NCBI RefSeq assembly: GCF_031585635.1
Contig: NZ_CP134195.1
Span: forward strand, 1,426,001 to 1,490,000
DNA: 64,000 nt
Direction of reading: 5' to 3'
Source: Paraburkholderia sp. FT54
GTDB taxonomy: Bacteria; Pseudomonadota; Gammaproteobacteria; Burkholderiales; Burkholderiaceae
Shown here: one piece after another, positions 33,150-41,899 of the stretch
How the letters are laid out: every line of letters starts with the position of its first letter
Position numbering within the stretch: position 1 is the first letter of the stretch
Notes under the pieces: model-generated
What the model was told of the DNA's origin: nothing
Seen by the model: the letters and a program-made list of their open reading frames with translations, nothing else
Databases searched by the model: none
Position numbers and translations under genes: made by a program

Positions 33150-34619
33150 TCAGGCACGCGCCGTAGCGGTTGCCGCATAACCTTCGTCCATCTCCTCGGC
33201 TTCGCGCTCGCCGCGCAGCACGGCATGCGCTTCCGCGCGTGTCGCCACGCACGGGCCCGAGCCGAGCAGCGGCTTACGGGCGGTTTCGCGCAGCGCCATC
33301 ACCGAGACGATACCGATCAGCGACGCGCCCATCAGGTAGTACGCGGGCATCATCAGATTGCCGGTGCTGTTGACCAGCCACGCCGTCACGAGCGGCGTCG
33401 TACCGCCGAACAGCGACACCGAAATATTGAAGCCGATCGCGAGCGCGCCGTAGCGGATCTTCGTCGGGAACAGCGCCGGCAACGCCGACGGCATCACGCC
33501 GGTAAAACACGACAGCAGCACGCCGAGGATCATCAGGCCGCCGAACACCGGCAGCACCGTGCCCATGCGGATCAGCAGCAGGGCGGGAATCGACAGCGCG
33601 AACAGACCCACGCAACCGAACAGCATCACCGGCTTGCGTCCGATCGTATCGGACAGGCGGCCGGCGGCGAGCGTCATCGGCATCATCAGCACCATCACGA
33701 GCAGCACGAGGAACAGGCCGTGCGTTTCGTTGAAGTGCAGCGTGGCCGACAGATAGCTCGGCAGATACGAGAGCGCCATGTAATCGGTGACGTTGAAGAT
33801 CAGCACGAGGCCGACGCACAGCAGCAGCGGTTTCCATTGCTGCATGAGCAACTCGCGCAACGACTGCTTCGGCACGGCCTTGTCTTCAGCTTCGCGTTGC
33901 TCGGCCTGTTTCTTGAACGCGGGCGTTTCTTCGAGCTTCATCCGGATGTACAGACCCACCAGGCCCAGCGGGCCGGCGATCAGGAACGGCACACGCCAGC
34001 CCCACGAGAGCAGCGCGTCGTTCGAGAGCGACGCGGTCAGCACGGCCACGGTGCCCGCGCCGAGCACGTAGCCGATCAGCGTGCCGAACTCGAGGAAGCT
34101 GCCCATGAAGCCGCGGCGCTTATCGGTCGAGAATTCGGCGATGAAGGTGGCCGCGCCGCCGTACTCGCCGCCGGTCGAGAAACCTTGCACCAGACGCGCA
34201 ACCAGCAGCAGCGCCGGCGCGAAAATGCCGATCGTCGTGTAGCTCGGGATCAGACCGATCGCGAAGGTGCCGAGCGCCATCATGATCATGGTCATGGCGA
34301 GCACGCGCTGCCGGCCGATGCGGTCGCCCAGTGGCCCGAACACCATGCCGCCGACCGGCCGCACGAGGAACGCCGCGGCGAACGTGCCGAATGTGGCGAT
34401 CAATTGCGCAGCGGGGCTGGCCGACGGGAAGAACACTTTGCCGAGCGTGACAGCGATGTAGCTGTACACGCCGAAATCGAACCATTCCATCGCGTTGCCG
34501 AGCGCCATGGCGCCGACGGCCCGTTTGAGGAGAGATTTGTCGACGACGGTGATGTCGTCCAGAGAGAGGCGTTGTTCTTCTTTGTGGTGTCGCCAGAAGC
34601 CGTTGCTGGAAGCGGTCAA
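33150..34619 (-). CDS. proP: MFS transporter, proline/betaine (ProP) type
   Basis: A 489-residue, 12-segment major facilitator of the metabolite:H+ symporter branch. The ProP-like opening SLDDITVVDKSLLKRAVGAM and GNAMEWFDFGVYSYIAVTLG is followed by the MFS loop GPLGDRIGRQRVLA, GFSTGGEYGGAATFIAE, and the second loop GRLSDTIGRKPVM. The start is best placed at TTG 34619 with GGAG eight bases upstream; longer starts at 34652 or 34661 add a hydrophobic stretch not typical of the family. Osmoprotectant uptake is inferred from family likeness. The C-terminal coiled coil of E. coli ProP is not evident. Confidence 0.85.
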   Translation of the reverse strand: MTASSNGFWRHHKEEQRLSLDDITVVDKSLLKRAVGAMALGNAMEWFDFGVYSYIAVTLGKVFFPSASPAAQLIATFGTFAAAFLVRPVGGMVFGPLGDRIGRQRVLAMTMIMMALGTFAIGLIPSYTTIGIFAPALLLVARLVQGFSTGGEYGGAATFIAEFSTDKRRGFMGSFLEFGTLIGYVLGAGTVAVLTASLSNDALLSWGWRVPFLIAGPLGLVGLYIRMKLEETPAFKKQAEQREAEDKAVPKQSLRELLMQQWKPLLLCVGLVLIFNVTDYMALSYLPSYLSATLHFNETHGLFLVLLVMVLMMPMTLAAGRLSDTIGRKPVMLFGCVGLFALSIPALLLIRMGTVLPVFGGLMILGVLLSCFTGVMPSALPALFPTKIRYGALAIGFNISVSLFGGTTPLVTAWLVNSTGNLMMPAYYLMGASLIGIVSVMALRETARKPLLGSGPCVATRAEAHAVLRGEREAEEMDEGYAATATARA

Positions 34620-35367
34620 GGTGAAAACTCCAATGACTGCGACGAAACTCATGTTGCGCATGAACGTTCCGCCACGGTTGCTGGGAAGTGCAGTTTCGCG
34701 AACAAGGCGAAAAGCGTCTCCGTCGCCGCTGAAGGCGATGGAGCTGGGCGCGATGGAAAACACAACGCCCGTGCCTCGCGAGACATGTCGCGAAAAAACA
34801 CTCGTCTAGATTGTGCTGACTGTTGCACCTGCGTGGCCGTGGAAGGGGGGCAGATGCATGAGGACGCTGGGGTGGCTGAAAGCTGGCCCATGCGCCGCTG
34901 GAAGGCTTGAAACGAAAAAGGCCGGTGCTTTTATTCGCCGCTCATGTGGCCCATGAAGAGCGCATGAAACAGGGAAGCGACCGACGAGCCTTCTTGTATA
35001 AAAACTGTTCAGTTCGGCATGGCGCACGCACTGCACGCCAGAGTGAAGAGAACGTGAATGAAGGTGAAATGCTGTTGGAACGATGCACATGATAGCACGA
35101 TAGCAGAGGATCGTGCAAACCCGGTGTTCAGCGGGGGCCTTGGCGAGGCCCCTCAATCCCTTGAGGGGCGGGGGATTGAGCGAATCCCGACGGTCTGGAA
35201 AAGGGACTTAAAACGGCGCGAAAATGTACCGTTTGGAGAATTTTCCCGGCGCTGCTGAAGCAGCGATGGGCGGCCTCGATCCGGTGATTTCGGCGGCGCG
35301 TGCAGGCGAAAAAAAATCCGCGCACGCGGCGCGGATTTCGGTCATGCAGTTTGAAGCGCGAACGCGT
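34620..35367. other. Intergenic between proP and yggX
   Basis: About 750 bp, upstream of proP and downstream of yggX. Short open frames on both strands lack ribosome sites and family resemblance. It contains a perfect hairpin GCCCCTCAA-TCCC-TTGAGGGGC (35148-35169) without a T run, and the yggX terminator at 35309-35338. I see no gene. Confidence 0.6.
35309..35338 (-). terminator. Rho-independent terminator of yggX
   Basis: On the minus strand AAATCCGCG is followed by a seven-base loop and CGCGGATTT, then a run of T (A run at 35309-35316 on the plus strand). It lies about 30 bp past the yggX stop. Confidence 0.85.
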
Positions 35368-35643
35368 TCACTCGGCCGACGGCGGCACATAACCCTGCGC
35401 CGTGTCCGCGCCTTCGCCGAAGAAGAACTTTTCGGTCTGCTTCATCAGGTATTGGCGTGCGCGCGGATCAGCCATGTTCAGGCGGTTTTCGTTGATCAGC
35501 ATGGTTTGCTGTTTCAACCAGGCCTGCCAGGCTTCCTTCGAGATGCTTTCGTAGATCCGCTTGCCGAGTTCGCCCGGCAGCGGCGGGAAATCGAGGCCTT
35601 CGGCTTCCTTGCCGAGCTTCGCGCATTGAACCATACGAGTCAT
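35368..35643 (-). CDS. yggX: Probable Fe(2+)-trafficking protein YggX
   Basis: A 91-residue protein of the normal YggX length. [20 protein letters not shown] contains the conserved Cys 7, followed by [31 protein letters not shown] and [17 protein letters not shown]. The family protects iron-sulfur clusters against oxidation. It lies 54 bp downstream of argA on the same strand. Confidence 0.96.
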   Translation of the reverse strand: MTRMVQCAKLGKEAEGLDFPPLPGELGKRIYESISKEAWQAWLKQQTMLINENRLNMADPRARQYLMKQTEKFFFGEGADTAQGYVPPSAE

Positions 35644-35697
35644 GCTGTGCTTCTCCTAATCGATGTGGGGGCGGGCAGTTGCTTTATATGAGGCCGC

Positions 35698-37086
35698 TTA
35701 GAGCTGTTTCATCAGCACCAGCGACTTGCGCTGCCAGTTATAGAGCCGGCGGCGGTCTTCCGGCAGGTCGTCGACCGTGACCTTGACGAAGCCGCGCTTG
35801 AGGAACCAGTGTTCGGTACGCGTGGTAAGCACGAAAATGCGCGTCAGGCCGCGCGCCCGCGCGCGTTGCTCGATGCGCTTCAACAGCCGCTCGCCGTCGC
35901 CGGTGCCTTGCGCCTCGGGCGCGACCGTGAGGCACGCCATTTCGCCGATGCGCTCCTGCGTGTACGGATACAGCGCCGCGCAGCCGAACAGCACGCCATC
36001 GTGCTCGATCACCGAGAAGTGGTCGATGTCGCGTTCGATCTGGTGACGGCCGCGCCGCACCAGCGTGCCGTCCGATTCGAGCGGTTCGATCAGCGCGAGA
36101 ATGCCGCCGACGTCGTCCGGCGTGGCTTCGCGCAGGCTTTCGAGGTTCTCGTACGAGATCATCGTGCCCACGCCGTCGTGCAGGAACAGTTCGAGCAGCA
36201 GACTGCCGTCGAGCGCGTAAGGGATGATGTGCGCCCGCGCCACGCCGCCGCGGCAGGCGCGGATCGAGTGCTTCAGGTAGAAGCCCGCGTCGCCGGTGAC
36301 CTCGCCGCTTTCGTGCAGCTTGTAGGCGTCGTCGAGCGACAGTTCGCGCACCAGTTCGGGGCCGTTTTCGCCGGCTTCCATCAGGCCCGGCGTTTCGGTC
36401 AGGAACACGATCTTATCGGCGCGCAGCGCGATCGCGGCGGCGGACGCCACGTCTTCCATGGCCAGATTGAAGGCCTCGCCGGTGGGCGAGAAGCCGAGCG
36501 GCGAGAGCAGCACGAGCTTGCGGCTCGCGAGCGAGTGGCGGATCGAATCGGCGTCAATCTTGCGCACCACGCCGGTGTGGGCGAAATCGACACCGTCGAG
36601 AATGCCGACCGGCCGCGCCGTCACGAAGTTGCCCGACACCACGCTGATGTGCGCGTGCGCCATCGGCGTATTCGGCAAACCCTGGCTGATGGCGGCTTCG
36701 ATATCCAGACGCACTTCGCCGGCGGCTTCTTTCGCGGACTCGAGCGCGCGCGCATCCGTAATGCGCATGCCGTGCGAAAACTCGGATTCCACGCCGTGCA
36801 GGCTCATCTGCTCCTCGACCTGCGGTCGCGAGCCATGCACCAGCACGATCTGGATGCCCATGGCCTGCAGCAGCGCGATGTCGGACACGAGCGCATTCAG
36901 GAGCCCCTGATGCACCACCTCGCCGCCGAACCCGACGACGAACGTCTTGTTGCGGAACGCATGGATGTAAGGGGCGACTGAGCGCATCCAGTCGACGAAT
37001 TGCGCGTGCTGTGCGAGGTCTTCCGTTGCTCCAGCGGGGGCCGGAGCGCTCGCGGGCGCGGGGACGAGGTCGGTTTGGGAATTCAT
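35698..37086 (-). CDS. argA: Amino-acid N-acetyltransferase (N-acetylglutamate synthase)
   Basis: A 462-residue enzyme of the first arginine-biosynthesis step, making N-acetylglutamate from glutamate and acetyl-CoA. The N-terminal kinase-like domain (residues about 25-300: FVDWMRSVAPYIHAFRNKTF, VVGFGGEVVH, VLVHGSRPQVEEQM) is followed by a GNAT domain (LTVAPEAQGTGDGERLLKRI, then TEHWFLKRGF). It starts at ATG 37086 without a visible Shine-Dalgarno; a TATAAT lies only eight bases upstream of the ATG, so the transcript may be leaderless. Divergent from hrpA. Confidence 0.96.
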   Translation of the reverse strand: MNSQTDLVPAPASAPAPAGATEDLAQHAQFVDWMRSVAPYIHAFRNKTFVVGFGGEVVHQGLLNALVSDIALLQAMGIQIVLVHGSRPQVEEQMSLHGVESEFSHGMRITDARALESAKEAAGEVRLDIEAAISQGLPNTPMAHAHISVVSGNFVTARPVGILDGVDFAHTGVVRKIDADSIRHSLASRKLVLLSPLGFSPTGEAFNLAMEDVASAAAIALRADKIVFLTETPGLMEAGENGPELVRELSLDDAYKLHESGEVTGDAGFYLKHSIRACRGGVARAHIIPYALDGSLLLELFLHDGVGTMISYENLESLREATPDDVGGILALIEPLESDGTLVRRGRHQIERDIDHFSVIEHDGVLFGCAALYPYTQERIGEMACLTVAPEAQGTGDGERLLKRIEQRARARGLTRIFVLTTRTEHWFLKRGFVKVTVDDLPEDRRRLYNWQRKSLVLMKQL

Positions 37087-37093
37087 GCCGGGG

Positions 37094-37101
37094 ATTATAA
37101 T
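37094..37101. promoter_or_regulatory. Palindromic -10 element shared by argA and hrpA
   Basis: ATTATAAT reads TATAAT on both strands. It lies 8 bp from the ATG of hrpA (+) and 7 bp from the ATG of argA (-), in a divergent gap of only 23 bp. Neither gene has room for a ribosome site after a start set by this element. Good -35 elements are not evident. Confidence 0.45.
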
Positions 37102-37109
37102 GCGCCCCC

Positions 37110-40100
37110 ATGTCGAATGTACCCAAAAGTCCCGCTGCGGCGAACGAGAATCCGGCGCCGGCCGTCGATCAACCGAAGGCCGGCGACGCGAAGCGCCGCG
37201 ATGCGCAACCCGCCGAACGCAACGCGCCGCATCCGGCGCGCGAGCCGCGGCGCGCCGCGGAAAACGCGCAGGCGTCGGCGCAGAAGAACAATCCGGGCCG
37301 TGAAGCGCACCTTCGGGAGAGTGGCGCGAAGCCGAAACACGCCGAAGGTGGTGAAGTGAAGTCGCCACACGGCACCGAAAGCCGAGGCCAAGGCCAGGGC
37401 CAGAACCAGAGCCAAAACCAGAACTCAGGGCGTGCGCAGAAGCAGAACGCGCCGCACGGCCAGCAAACGCAGCGAAGTGGCGAGCGGCGTGCTCAGCCCG
37501 CGAATGTGCCGGGCGCGCATCAGCAGAAAGGCGGCGGTCGAGGCGACCAGCAGCGTCAGTCACCCTCGCAAGGCGCGGCGTCGCGCCGCGAGTCCGACGG
37601 CGCGCTTGCGCAAAAATCGCCGGCGGCGAGCGACACCGAGCGCAGCGCCGTCCGCCGCGAGCAGCAGCCGCCACGTGAACCCCGTGCGCCGCGCGCACCG
37701 CGTGTCGTCGAACCGAATCCGATTCCGCCGATTACCTACCCCGAAGCGCTCCCCGTGTCGGGCCGTCGCGAGGAAATCGCCAAAGCCATCGCCCAGAATC
37801 AGGTCGTGATCGTCTGCGGTGAGACCGGCTCCGGTAAAACCACCCAGCTGCCGAAAATCTGCCTCGAACTCGGGCGCGGGCTCGGCGCGGGCGGCTCCGG
37901 TCTGATCGGCCATACGCAGCCGCGCCGGATCGCCGCGTCGGCGACGGGCCGCCGCATCGCCGAAGAACTCGGCACGCCGTTCGGCGAAGTGGTCGGCTAC
38001 AAGGTGCGCTTTACCGACAATCTGTCGCCGGGCGCGTCCGTCAAGCTGATGACCGATGGCATCCTGCTCGCCGAAACGCAGACCGATCCGCTGCTGAAGG
38101 CGTACGACACACTGATCATCGACGAGGCGCACGAGCGCAGCCTGAACATCGACTTTCTGCTCGGCTATCTGAAGGAGATTCTCGTCAAGCGTCCCGATCT
38201 GAAGCTGATCGTGACCTCGGCGACGATCGACGCGGACCGTTTCGCGCGCCACTTCGGCAGCGAAGAAAAGCCCGCACCGGTGATCGAGGTGAGCGGGCGG
38301 CTTTATCCGGTCGAGGTGCGCTACCGGCCGGTCGCGGAAGACAGTCCCGCCGTGAAGGCCGCGGAAGGCAATGCGTCGTCCGCGCCACGTGGCGACCGGC
38401 CGAAAACCCAACGCGAAACCGACCGCGATCTGATGGAGGCGATCGTCGACGCCGTCGACGAACTCTGCCGCGAAGGCCCCGGCGACGTGCTGGTGTTCTT
38501 GCCCGGCGAGCGCGAAATCCGCGACGCCGCCGAGGCGCTGCGCAAGCATCATCCGCCGCATACGGAGATTTTGCCGCTGTTCGCGCGTCTTTCCGCGGCT
38601 GAACAGGAACGTGTGTTCCGCACTTCGAACGCGCGCCGTATCGTGCTGGCCACCAACGTCGCCGAAACCTCGCTGACGGTGCCGGGCATTCGCTATGTGG
38701 TCGACACCGGGCTCGCGCGCGTGAAGCGCTACTCGTATCGCAACAAGGTCGAGCAGTTGCAGGTCGAGTCGATTTCGCAGGCCGCCGCGAATCAGCGGGC
38801 CGGTCGTTGCGGCCGCGTCGCCGATGGCATCTGCATCCGTCTTTACGAGGAGAGCGACTATCAGGGCCGTGTGCGGTTCACCGATCCGGAGATTCTGCGT
38901 TCGTCGCTGGCGTCGGTGATTCTGCGCATGAAGTCGCTTCATCTGACGGCGATCGAGACCTTCCCGTTCATCGAGCCGCCGCCGGGCCGCGCGATCGCCG
39001 ACGGCTATCAACTGCTCAACGAACTCGGCGCCGTCGACGACGACAATCAGCTCACGCCGCTCGGCCGTGAACTCGCGCGGCTACCGCTCGATCCGCGTGT
39101 CGGGCGGATGATTCTGGCCGCGCGCGACCAGCAGGCGCTCAAGGAAGTGCTGATCATCGCGAGCGCGTTGTCCGTGCAGGATCCGCGCGACCGGCCCGTC
39201 GAAGCTCAAGAACAGGCCGACCAGGCACATCGCCGTTTCGCCGACGAGCGCTCCGAATTCCTGCAGTGGCTGAAAATCTGGAACTGGTTCGAAGAAGCCA
39301 TCGCGCACAAAAAGTCGAACAAGCAGTTGCACGAGGAGTGCCGCAAGAACTTCCTGTCGCAACTGCGTCTGCGCGAATGGCGCGACGTGCACTCGCAACT
39401 ATTGACCGTGGTGCGCGAGCACGGCTGGCGTCTGAATGAAGCGGAAGCGACTTTCGAGCAGATCCACCTCGCCCTGCTGACGGGCCTGCTCGGCAACATC
39501 GGTCTCAAGGCCGACGACGAGCCGTATTACCTCGGCGCGCGCGGCATCAAGTTCTATCTGTGGCCAGGCTCGGCGCTGGTGAAGAAGGCTGGCAAGTGGG
39601 CGATGGCCGCCGAGCTGGTCGAGACGAGCCGCCTGTACGCCCGTTGCATCGCGAAGATCGAGCCGGAGTGGATCGAGAAGATCGGCGCGCATCTGCTGAA
39701 AAAGTCGCTCTCCGAGCCGCATTGGGAAAAGCGCGCGGCACAGGTGTCGGCGTTCGAGCGCGCGGTGCTGTACGGCCTGCCGATCTATCACCGGCGGCGC
39801 GTGAGCTTCGGCAAACAGGATCCGGCGCGCGCCCGCGAGCTGTTCATTCGCGGCGCGCTGGTGGAAGGCGAGTTCGACACGAAGCTCGCGTTTTTCGCGC
39901 ACAACCGCAAGCTGCTCGCCGATATCGAGCAGCTCGAACACAAGTCGCGCCGCCAGGACGTGCTGGTCGACGACGAGCTGATTTTTGCCTACTACGATCA
40001 GGCGCTGCCGAAGGGCATTTACACCGGCGCGTCGTTCGAACGCTGGTATCGCGACGAAGTGAAAAAGAGCGGCCAGCCGGAAGACAAGCTGCGCCTGCTG

Positions 40101-41660
40101 TATCTGTCGCGTGACGACTTGATGCGGCACGAAGCCGCCGGCGTGACCACCGACCTGTTCCCGAAGCGGATGACGATGGCCGGCGTCGAAATGGCGCTCA
40201 CCTATCACTTCGAGCCGGGCTCGCCGCGCGATGGCGTGACGCTCGGCGTGCCGCTGTATGCGCTGAATCAGGTCGACGCGCGCCGCTGCGAATGGCTCGT
40301 GCCCGGCATGCTGAAGGAAAAGACGCAACTGTTGCTGAAGTCCTTGCCGCAGAAGCTGCGCCGTCACTGCGTGCCGCTGCCCGAATTCGCGGCGGGTTTC
40401 GTCGACCGGCATGGCGGTCCGCGCTTCGGCGCGGGCGGTTTGCTCGAGTCGCTGATCGCCGATATTCGCGAGCAGACTCAGGTCGCGATGAAGCAGTCGG
40501 ACTTCAAGCTCGAAACCCTGCCGCCGCATCTGTTCATGAACTTCAAGGTCGTCGACGAGCATGGGCGTCAGCTCGCGATGGGCCGCAACCTGTCGCAACT
40601 GCGCGCCGAACTCGGCGGCCAGGCGCAGCAGCATTTCCAGAAGATCGCGTCGAGCGCGGCCGGGGCGGCGCTGGCTGACGCGGGCGGCGGCGGTGTCGCG
40701 ACGCCGTCGCAAGCGTCCGGTGCCGCCGGCGGCGCGGCGCAGCGAGGCAAGGGCGCTGCCGCGTCAGGTCCGCAGAGCGCACCGCAAGCCGGCGCGCAGG
40801 GCACGGCGCTGTATGAAAAGCTGACGACGTGGAATTTCGGCAAGCTGCCCGAGTTGCTCGAAATCCGTCGTGGCGGCCAGACTTTGTTCGGCTATCCGGC
40901 GTTGGTGGATCGCGGCACGCATTGCGACGTCGAAGTATTCGATTCACCGGACGAAGCCGCGCGGATTCATCGCGCGGGATTGCGCCGGCTGTTCGCGTTG
41001 CAATTGAAGGAGCCGATCAAATATCTGGAAAAGAATTTGCCGGGCTTGCGCGAAATGGCGATGCAGTTCATGCCGCGCGGCACGCAGGAAGAACTACGCG
41101 ATCAACTGATCGATACCGCGCTCGACCGCGCCTGCCTGCAAGACCCGTTGCCCGACGACGACGCCAGTTTTCACACGCGCCGCGACGAGGGCCGCAGCCG
41201 CCTGACGTTGCTGGCTCAGGAAATTGCCCGCCTGGTCGGGCAGATTCTGAGCGAATACGCGACCGTGGCGAAGAAGCTGGTGCAGGCGAAGTCGTTCACG
41301 GCGGCGCATGCCGATCTGCAGAACCAGCTCGATGGACTGATCGGCAAGCGCTTCGTGGTCGACACGCCGTACGCGCAACTGGCGCATTTCCCGCGCTATC
41401 TGAAAGGGATCGCGCTGCGCATCGACAAGCTAAAGGCGGACCCCGCGCGTGATGCACGGCAGTCCGCCGAGTTTCAGCCGCTGTTGCAGAACTATCAGCG
41501 CGCGGTGGCGCAACGCGGCGGCGTGCTGGATCCGCGCCTGTCGGAGTTCCGTTGGCTGCTGGAGGAGTTGCGGATCTCGTTGTTTGCGCAGGAGTTGCGC
41601 ACGCCGATGCCGGTTTCGGTGAAACGGCTTTACAAGGTCTGGGAGTCGATGCAGCGCTGA
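37110..41660 (+). CDS. hrpA: ATP-dependent RNA helicase HrpA
   Basis: A 1516-residue DEAH-box helicase. Walker A GETGSGKTTQLPK is at about 237, DEAH at 338-341 (DEAHERSLNIDFLL), then the SAT motif TSATIDADRFARHF, NVAETSLTVPGIRYVVD, QRAGRCGRV, and the long HrpA C-terminal region. The first roughly 205 residues are an Ala/Gln/Arg/Asn-rich basic extension (for example GQGQNQSQNQNSGRAQKQNA) absent from E. coli HrpA, which is about 1300 residues. A second low-complexity Ala/Gly insert lies near residue 1190. ATG 37110 has no clear ribosome site. Confidence 0.95.
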   Translation: MSNVPKSPAAANENPAPAVDQPKAGDAKRRDAQPAERNAPHPAREPRRAAENAQASAQKNNPGREAHLRESGAKPKHAEGGEVKSPHGTESRGQGQGQNQSQNQNSGRAQKQNAPHGQQTQRSGERRAQPANVPGAHQQKGGGRGDQQRQSPSQGAASRRESDGALAQKSPAASDTERSAVRREQQPPREPRAPRAPRVVEPNPIPPITYPEALPVSGRREEIAKAIAQNQVVIVCGETGSGKTTQLPKICLELGRGLGAGGSGLIGHTQPRRIAASATGRRIAEELGTPFGEVVGYKVRFTDNLSPGASVKLMTDGILLAETQTDPLLKAYDTLIIDEAHERSLNIDFLLGYLKEILVKRPDLKLIVTSATIDADRFARHFGSEEKPAPVIEVSGRLYPVEVRYRPVAEDSPAVKAAEGNASSAPRGDRPKTQRETDRDLMEAIVDAVDELCREGPGDVLVFLPGEREIRDAAEALRKHHPPHTEILPLFARLSAAEQERVFRTSNARRIVLATNVAETSLTVPGIRYVVDTGLARVKRYSYRNKVEQLQVESISQAAANQRAGRCGRVADGICIRLYEESDYQGRVRFTDPEILRSSLASVILRMKSLHLTAIETFPFIEPPPGRAIADGYQLLNELGAVDDDNQLTPLGRELARLPLDPRVGRMILAARDQQALKEVLIIASALSVQDPRDRPVEAQEQADQAHRRFADERSEFLQWLKIWNWFEEAIAHKKSNKQLHEECRKNFLSQLRLREWRDVHSQLLTVVREHGWRLNEAEATFEQIHLALLTGLLGNIGLKADDEPYYLGARGIKFYLWPGSALVKKAGKWAMAAELVETSRLYARCIAKIEPEWIEKIGAHLLKKSLSEPHWEKRAAQVSAFERAVLYGLPIYHRRRVSFGKQDPARARELFIRGALVEGEFDTKLAFFAHNRKLLADIEQLEHKSRRQDVLVDDELIFAYYDQALPKGIYTGASFERWYRDEVKKSGQPEDKLRLLYLSRDDLMRHEAAGVTTDLFPKRMTMAGVEMALTYHFEPGSPRDGVTLGVPLYALNQVDARRCEWLVPGMLKEKTQLLLKSLPQKLRRHCVPLPEFAAGFVDRHGGPRFGAGGLLESLIADIREQTQVAMKQSDFKLETLPPHLFMNFKVVDEHGRQLAMGRNLSQLRAELGGQAQQHFQKIASSAAGAALADAGGGGVATPSQASGAAGGAAQRGKGAAASGPQSAPQAGAQGTALYEKLTTWNFGKLPELLEIRRGGQTLFGYPALVDRGTHCDVEVFDSPDEAARIHRAGLRRLFALQLKEPIKYLEKNLPGLREMAMQFMPRGTQEELRDQLIDTALDRACLQDPLPDDDASFHTRRDEGRSRLTLLAQEIARLVGQILSEYATVAKKLVQAKSFTAAHADLQNQLDGLIGKRFVVDTPYAQLAHFPRYLKGIALRIDKLKADPARDARQSAEFQPLLQNYQRAVAQRGGVLDPRLSEFRWLLEELRISLFAQELRTPMPVSVKRLYKVWESMQR

Positions 41661-41899
41661 TCGACGCGAGGGGCGAGACGGCGCTGTGGCTGGCCGCCTC
41701 GCTTGAGCGGCTTCCCTCATCGACCGGCTGCCTTTCGCGGCGCGGAAGAAAACGCGCTCGACGCCATGCCTTGTGGGAATGGCGGCGCGCGCAAAACGGC
41801 ACGGGCCTTTGTCGGACCCGCGCCAGGTTGCACCCACCACATCGATGTCCGGGCCATTGCGGTGACTCGCTTTGGTCCGGTCTGTCTTGTCAGTTCCGC
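41661..41899. other. Intergenic between convergent hrpA and adhesin genes
   Basis: About 240 bp. No clear terminator, gene or RNA is seen. Confidence 0.5.

Noticed and set aside
34907..35258. Short plus-strand frames upstream of proP
   Set aside because: No ribosome site, no homology and weak codon bias.
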